Assembly (NCBI GenBank): GCA_047967505.1
Contig: CM106538.1
DNA: 64,000 nt
Strand: one strand, 5' to 3'
Origin: Dipteris shenzhenensis
Taxonomy: Eukaryota; Polypodiophyta; Polypodiopsida; Gleicheniales
Shown here: positions 59,194 through 64,000 of the stretch, in pieces
How positions within the stretch are numbered: position 1 is the stretch's first letter
How the letters are laid out: each line of letters starts with the position of its first letter
Notes under the pieces: model-generated
The model's database searches: none
What the model saw: only the letters and a program-made list of their open reading frames with translations
What the model was told of the DNA's origin: nothing
Position numbers and translations under genes: made by a program

Positions 59194-60580
59194 TCAACCA
59201 CTAGCGGAGAATGGCAGTAGGACAATGGCAAAAGTGCCAATGCACATGTGAGTTTAGGATTCCTTGTGCATGTTTTCAGGTCATGATATGAGATTGGCAC
59301 CACTACCATTCTCCACTGGTGGCATTCTCCACAGAGATTGGCACATGGGAGTTTAGGCTTCTCAATGACATTTCTTAGGGCCTAATAAGAGATTGGCACC
59401 ACTGCCATTCTTCACTTGTACAAATGTTTACCCTACTATTCTAGGAGGGGTATTCCAGTGATCATAGGAGAGTGGTGTCCGATTCCAATCGACATGTGAG
59501 TTTGACGATCTCAGAGACTGACACAATTCCATATGATCTCTACACAACGGAGACAGTGATCACTACATAAAAGAATGCACATGTGAGTTTAGGATTCCTT
59601 GTGCACCACTGCCATTCTCCACTGGTGGCATTCTATAATGGCAAAATTGCCAATCCACATGAGTTTATGATTCCTTGTGCTTGTTTTCAGGTCATGGTAT
59701 GAGATTGGCACCACTACCATTCTCCACTGTTGGCATTCTCCACAGAGATTAACACAATTCCATATGATCTCTACACAGCGGAGACAGTGACCACTACATA
59801 GAAGAATGCACATGTGAGTTTAGGCTTCTCAATGCCATTTCTTAGGGCCTAATAAGAGATTGGAACCACTACCATTCTCTTGTACAAATGTTTACCCTAC
59901 TATTCTAGGAGGGGTATTCCAATGATCATAGGCGAGTGGTGTCCGATTCCAATCTACATGTGAGTCTGATGATCTCAGTATAATTATGTAGGTGCCACCA
60001 TGAGTTTGGCATCACTGCCATTCTCCACTAGTGGTTGTCTAGACAAACTAAACCTATAGATTGACATTCCAAGGCCTAATAAGAGATTGACACAATTCCA
60101 TATGATCTCTACACAGCGGAGACAGTGATCACTACATAGAAGAATGAGCATGTGAGTTTAGGCTTGTCAATGCCATTTCTTAGGGCCTAATAAGAGATTG
60201 GCACCACTGCCATTCTCCACTTGTACAAATGTTCACCCTACTATTCTAGGAGGGGTATTCCAATGATCATAGGAGAGTGGTGTCCGATTCCAATCCACAT
60301 GTGAGTTTGATGAACTCAGAGATTGACACAATTCCATATGATCTCTACACAGCGGAGACAGTGATCTCTACATAGAAGAATGCACATGTGAGTTTAGGAT
60401 TCCTTGTGCATGTTTGCAGGTCATGTTATGAGATTGGCACCACTACCATTCTCCACTGGTGGCATTCTCCACAGAGATTGACACAATTCCATATGATCTC
60501 TACACAGCGGAGACAGTGATCGCTACATAGAAGAATGAGCATGTGAGTTTAGGCTTCTCAATGCCATTTCCAATTCCCAA
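59194..60580. repeat. Complex repeat array between the two 0.7-kb copies
   Basis: About 1.4 kb built from a few interleaved units. (1) ACAATTCCATATGATCTC with CAGCGGAGACAGTGA, at about 59522, 59755, 60090, 60326 and 60482. (2) TACCCTACTATTCTAGGAGG with GTGTCCGATTCCAAT, at about 59430, 59892 and 60235. (3) GAGATTGGCACCACT then CCATTCTCCACTGGTGGC, at about 59290, 59702, 60195 and 60432. Unit 3 is related to the palindromic motif found at 63.5-64 kb. Confidence 0.85.
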
Positions 60581-61281
60581 TTCGGGGAAAAACCCAATTT
60601 CCAGAATGGCAGTTTTGGAAGAAATTGTAGCTCCCCTTAATGAAAAAACAGGAGAAATATGTGAAAATAGACTAGATAGCCATTCATGAAGTGTGAAATA
60701 TCAACTACATTCTCAAATAATAAATAGAATATCAGTGTCTCAACTATGTTATCATCAAAAAAATAATAAACTTTGAAACCCATTTGAGTTAGATTCATCT
60801 CGTGAGCCATAGTGATGTTCAAAAACACCTTCATAATTCTGGAATTTCCATTGATATTGAGACTCGCTTTTGTTGTGAGCATTCTCATTTGAAAATCTCC
60901 AAAACACCGTTTAAAAAATGTAGAGTGTAATTAATAACCATGAGTATTGCAATGAAAATGTACAGGCTCTTTAACTTAGTAAGATATGCAGTTGATGGAA
61001 AATCAAGATATGTAGTTGAGGAGAATGAATGCAAGATATGTAGTTGATGGAAAATCAATGGGCAATGACAAGCATTTGATGTACTTTAGGTGGCAATGAC
61101 AATCATTTATTGTGCACTTTCAATGTTTGGACTGACTATCATTATTGTAAAATGATAACTTTACATGTCATGTTGATTACTCATTGCAAAGTAAAAAAGT
61201 ACACTTTAGGATGGAAACATAACAACTTGTTGATACACCATTGAAATCCCTGAAATAAATCATGATTCCAAAGAAACTCTT
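60581..61281. repeat. 0.7-kb direct repeat, copy 2
   Basis: Same block as 58496-59193, about 2.09 kb downstream. It is followed at once by AGAGAATGGCACCAG and AGAATGGCACGAG, again the palindrome half-site. Confidence 0.9.
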
Positions 61282-61453
61282 AATTTCTAGCCCCAAAGAG
61301 AATGGCACCAGAAAGAATGGCACGAGAGACACTGTAGTTATGAACATGTTTGCATATTATTCACACACAACAATTACGCACAATTTACATAGTTGGCAAG
61401 AAAGTAGTAATTCCCATAAGTAATGATTGTATAAAGATATACAATGTTGTTAT

Positions 61454-62104
61454 TCAAAACTCATAGTTTGCAAATAGCTCCTCTCCTGCATGTATATCAT
61501 CTATGGATTCAATACAAATGTGACCATATTCTGCAATATCTATGTTCATCATGGGGTCATACCAAGGTGGAACATCAGGGGAAAATACATAACAAACATT
61601 TGGCTTTACATTGGTATTTCTATTGCTGTTAATAAATCTGCCACATTGCCATATTGAACATCACCAACAATATGCACCATATCCTTCATAGGGATAGTAG
61701 GGTCCTCTTGGATCGAGTACTTCTTTAGCCTTGGATGAACTCTACATAATTCCTTCCAGTCTCTGTAGGAGTACTTGTCACCTCCATAATGGAGAATAGT
61801 AGTCCCTCTCTTGATGGAGCCATGCACAAAGAAGCCCAAGCCAGCTCCTGTAATGGTTGACTCATGCACCTCGAAAGCCACATTTTTTATCCAGAACACT
61901 TCGTTGATAGGGACAGGTAACTTTGGCGGTCCAAATGGATCTCGTTCTAGTATGTACCTACTTAAGCTTGATTTGAACGTATATCTATCTACATCACAAA
62001 AGAAAAATTCAATTAGCTACAACAACAGTTATATATATTGAGATAAAATCAAAAAATACTTTGACATATGTACCTTCATGAAAAATACGCATTCTGTAGT
62101 CAGG
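61454..62104 (-). pseudogene. SET-domain protein, one-base frameshift
   Basis: The minus strand gives exon 62104-62074 (PDYRMRIFHE), an 85-bp GT-AG intron (62073-61989), then exon 61988-61454. The second exon reads RYILERDPFGPP, FEVHESTITGAGLGFFVHG (start of SET, GxG cofactor loop), ILHYGGDKYSYRDW, HIVGDVQYGNVA, then, one frame over, FINSNRNTNVKPNV, YGHICIESIDDI and GEELFANYEF before TGA. These are the SET methyltransferase motifs (N-x-A-x-F-I-N-S and GEEL-x-x-Y). The frame change is at about 61637, where GCAGATTT stands for an expected GCAGGATTT-like sequence. SET enzymes methylate lysines using S-adenosylmethionine. The first codon overlaps the stop of the HAD frame one base out of register, so the two may have formed one protein. 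A sequencing or assembly slip is an alternative to true decay. Confidence 0.8.
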
Positions 62105-63334
62105 TTATGTAGCCCTTAGCAATGTATTTCTTGATATAGCGACCTTTGTACCCTAGGTCTATAGCCAATTGAGAAACTTGCATAGCATTCATGCTAGAGA
62201 GTTGCGGAGCGTTCCTTAAAAGTCTTATTTGGGATGCATTGAGTTTAGGCACCTGGCCATCACCACCATGGGTTGCCCTACCACCTATATCCCTCTCTCT
62301 TAGTTGATCTGCAAGAGGAAGATTTCTTGTTTTATATTCCATTCTTGACCATGCATGATTTTCCTCCCTCCATTCATCAATTACTTTCTGGACAAGGTTG
62401 AAATCCTTATGCCCCTCCATCACAGGTAATTGTCCATACCGATTTGTCTCAATCATGCTGCGCACATCTCTAGTCTCATCGAGTTGTAGTAAGTACGGCA
62501 TTAACTCTCTCAGTAGAATATTATCATCCTTGTCTTGTACATCAAACGTTGAAGGAAATATGCAATTTGATGGAGGGCTAATGCAAGCCTTGTATGGGGA
62601 GTCATCAACAAGAATTGTCCTTCTAGCATCACATCCAAATGCCTTTGAGATTTTTGCTAAGGGTTTGAATATTGCCTCAACACCAACCTTGTCAGGCCTA
62701 TTTATCCTTGTCTTACTGTAAGTGTAGCATCCTTGCTGAGACCATATAACAAAGAAAGGGAGGCTCTCATTTGCATAATTTTGCAGCTTTCGTACCATAT
62801 CAAGTACGTTATGCTCCATCGCAGTTGACCAGATACCTACATTAAATCTTTGTAGCAAGATTTTAAGAAATTCTATGCACCCAGGACGAACAACCATATA
62901 ACTATTTTTGCCATGCATAATAGACGGATGTATTGGAGACTTGAATAGGCAGCGACTTAATAACAGGCCATTTAAGTCTAATATGATTGTTAATCGTGGC
63001 ATATCCAAAGAAATTGTATGTGGATATAGATCCAAATTCTCCTTGAAGTTGCTGGCTTCTGACTCATCCAAATTGTCAGGTGCTATGATTTCATGCATGT
63101 TTGCAACAACAATAAGATTATCTAGTTTTGTCCCCAATGTTGAGACAGTACGTTCATCCATGTTCTCTTCTAAGAGTATAGGATTTGTGATATTCCTTGC
63201 AATTTTCTCCATTTTTGGGGTTATGTTTTCTTCTATACCTCCTGCATCCATCGCGTAATTGATAGTCCCCAGAACTGGTGGTATGTTGTCCTCTACATTT
63301 GATGTCTCCACATCCTTCCATGCATCATTGGTCC
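62100..63334 (-). CDS. FCP1-like HAD phosphatase domain protein
   Basis: The open frame runs from a probable splice acceptor (CTTCCACAG, exon start at 63334) to TGA at 62100. There is no ATG near its start (the first usable codon of the ORF is GTG), so upstream exons are expected to the right. After about 100 acidic, low-complexity residues comes an FCP1/SCP-type HAD domain: LTIILDLNGLLLSR (about 107-120; D-x-N in place of the canonical D-x-D, a variant I know from plant FCP1-homology proteins), VVRPGCIEFL, VGIWSTAME (motif II), LAKI with a Lys, and TILVDDSPYK (motif IV, about 232-241). A helical C-terminus follows (LNASQIRLLRNAP, DLGYKGRYIKKYIAKGY). It would dephosphorylate Ser/Thr or be a pseudo-phosphatase because of the Asn. 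It lies directly upstream of the SET domain on the same strand. Confidence 0.8.
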
Positions 63335-63475
63335 CTGTGGAAGTTGAGGAATATAGAAATATTTTGATTCTTTAGAGTGTATTCAACAATGTCGAAGCAC
63401 AAAAGCATATGAAACTAATAAATAACAATAAAGTATGAACATTATCCATTGTCGTTCACTGATTCCATTGTATTT
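63335..63475 (-). other. Probable intron upstream of HAD exon
   Basis: Begins (minus strand) before the acceptor at 63335. AT-rich, no coding motif. Confidence 0.4.
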
Positions 63476-64000
63476 TTGGGGAATGGCAAAAGTGCCAATC
63501 TCTCTAAAGGTCAATTGAGAATGCAAATAGTGCAACCTTTCTCTCTGAACTCATAGAGAGAATGGCAATACTGCCATTCATCTCTTGGGGTGGTGCTAGT
63601 GCCATTTTACATATAAGGTTATGGAGAATGCCACTAGTGCCTTTCTCTATACCCTCATTGGGAGGAGAGAATACTACTAGTGCCTCCCCCATGTCCCAAA
63701 AGAAATGTACAATGCATGATCTGAAAGCATAGATACTGTATTACTTTGGACCAATAGATTTGTAGAAAGCACCCAAATCAAAACTTTGGTAGCATAGTTA
63801 ATATTATACAATTTTTAATCTCTGTAATGCTTTCAACTAACATAGATTCAAGAAAGGAACATAACAGTATTACCATTTCTACATAACCACAAAGAGAGAA
63901 TGGCACTAGTGCCATTCTCCATATGAGGTCGCATAAAATGTTAATAGTACCTCTTACGTATAACCCGACATAGGGAGAATGACACTAGTACCATTCCCAC
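63476..64000. repeat. Cluster of palindromic AATGGCAnnnTGCCATT motifs
   Basis: At least six palindromic or near-palindromic sites lie in 0.5 kb: about 63481 (GAATGGCAAAAGTGCCAAT), 63560 (GAATGGCAATACTGCCATTC), 63622 (GAGAATGCCACTAGTGCC), 63667 (GAGAATACTACTAGTGCC), 63896-63919 and 63974 (GAGAATGACACTAGTACC). The site at 63896-63919 is a perfect 24-bp palindrome made of GAGAATGGCACT and its reverse complement. The spacing is irregular (about 60-230 bp). It may continue beyond the window. Confidence 0.85.

Noticed and set aside
1-64000. CRISPR array, bacterial operons, tRNA or rRNA genes
   Set aside because: No regular repeat-spacer pattern, no prokaryotic gene clustering and no tRNA or rRNA fold was seen. 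The tRNA-like words are retrotransposon primer sites.

Overview
The window looks like nuclear DNA of a land plant with a large, repeat-rich genome. The evidence is an intronless F-box gene of the plant AUF type, GT-AG introns, long microsatellites, and many plant-type LTR retrotransposons (Ty1/copia with a tRNA-iMet primer site, Ty3/gypsy with and without a chromodomain), plus LINE, Helitron-like and TIR-like remnants. The very long intron and the nested old elements suggest a fern-like or other non-angiosperm genome; that is inference from style, not from a marker gene. No tRNA, rRNA or CRISPR was found.

Layout. 1-14 kb: intergenic DNA with short tandem duplications, a probable Helitron remnant (6.8-7.4 kb), a two-LTR gag-only copia element sitting in a GA microsatellite (10157-12419), and dense microsatellites (13.3-13.6 kb). 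14.7-15.9 kb: one clear intact gene, an AUF-type F-box protein on the + strand. 16-32.4 kb: decayed DNA with a possible PPR scrap, a TIR-type element (19343-20221), copia pol remnants (23.4-29 kb) interrupted by a minus-strand copia LTR, a minus-strand gypsy integrase scrap, and a minus-strand LINE reverse transcriptase.

32.9-54.4 kb: a second host gene, not recognised by name. Two 5' exons (32907-33053, 33564-33647) and three 3' exons (53819-54443) appear to be split by an intron of about 20 kb packed with retrotransposons. Inside it are a gypsy element with its own 5' LTR (35353-38435), a minus-strand gypsy integrase split by a copia insertion with a visible TGTTC target duplication (38639-50290), and, within that copia, a minus-strand gypsy (40386-44262) and a plus-strand chromodomain gypsy (44266-49640) lying head to head.

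54.4-64 kb: after about 4 kb of featureless DNA comes the least ordinary part. A minus-strand locus encodes an FCP1-like HAD phosphatase domain (62100-63334) followed at once, one frame away, by a SET domain (62104-61454) that carries its own one-base frameshift. The locus lies between arrays of a short palindromic motif (half-site GAGAATGGCACT or close variants). On the left the array is bracketed by two direct copies of a 0.7-kb block. This may be a gene (perhaps an HAD-SET fusion) carried inside a large repeat or transposon with palindromic subterminal repeats.

All coordinates and translations were read by eye from the sequence. Similarity statements rest on recognised motifs, not on database searches.
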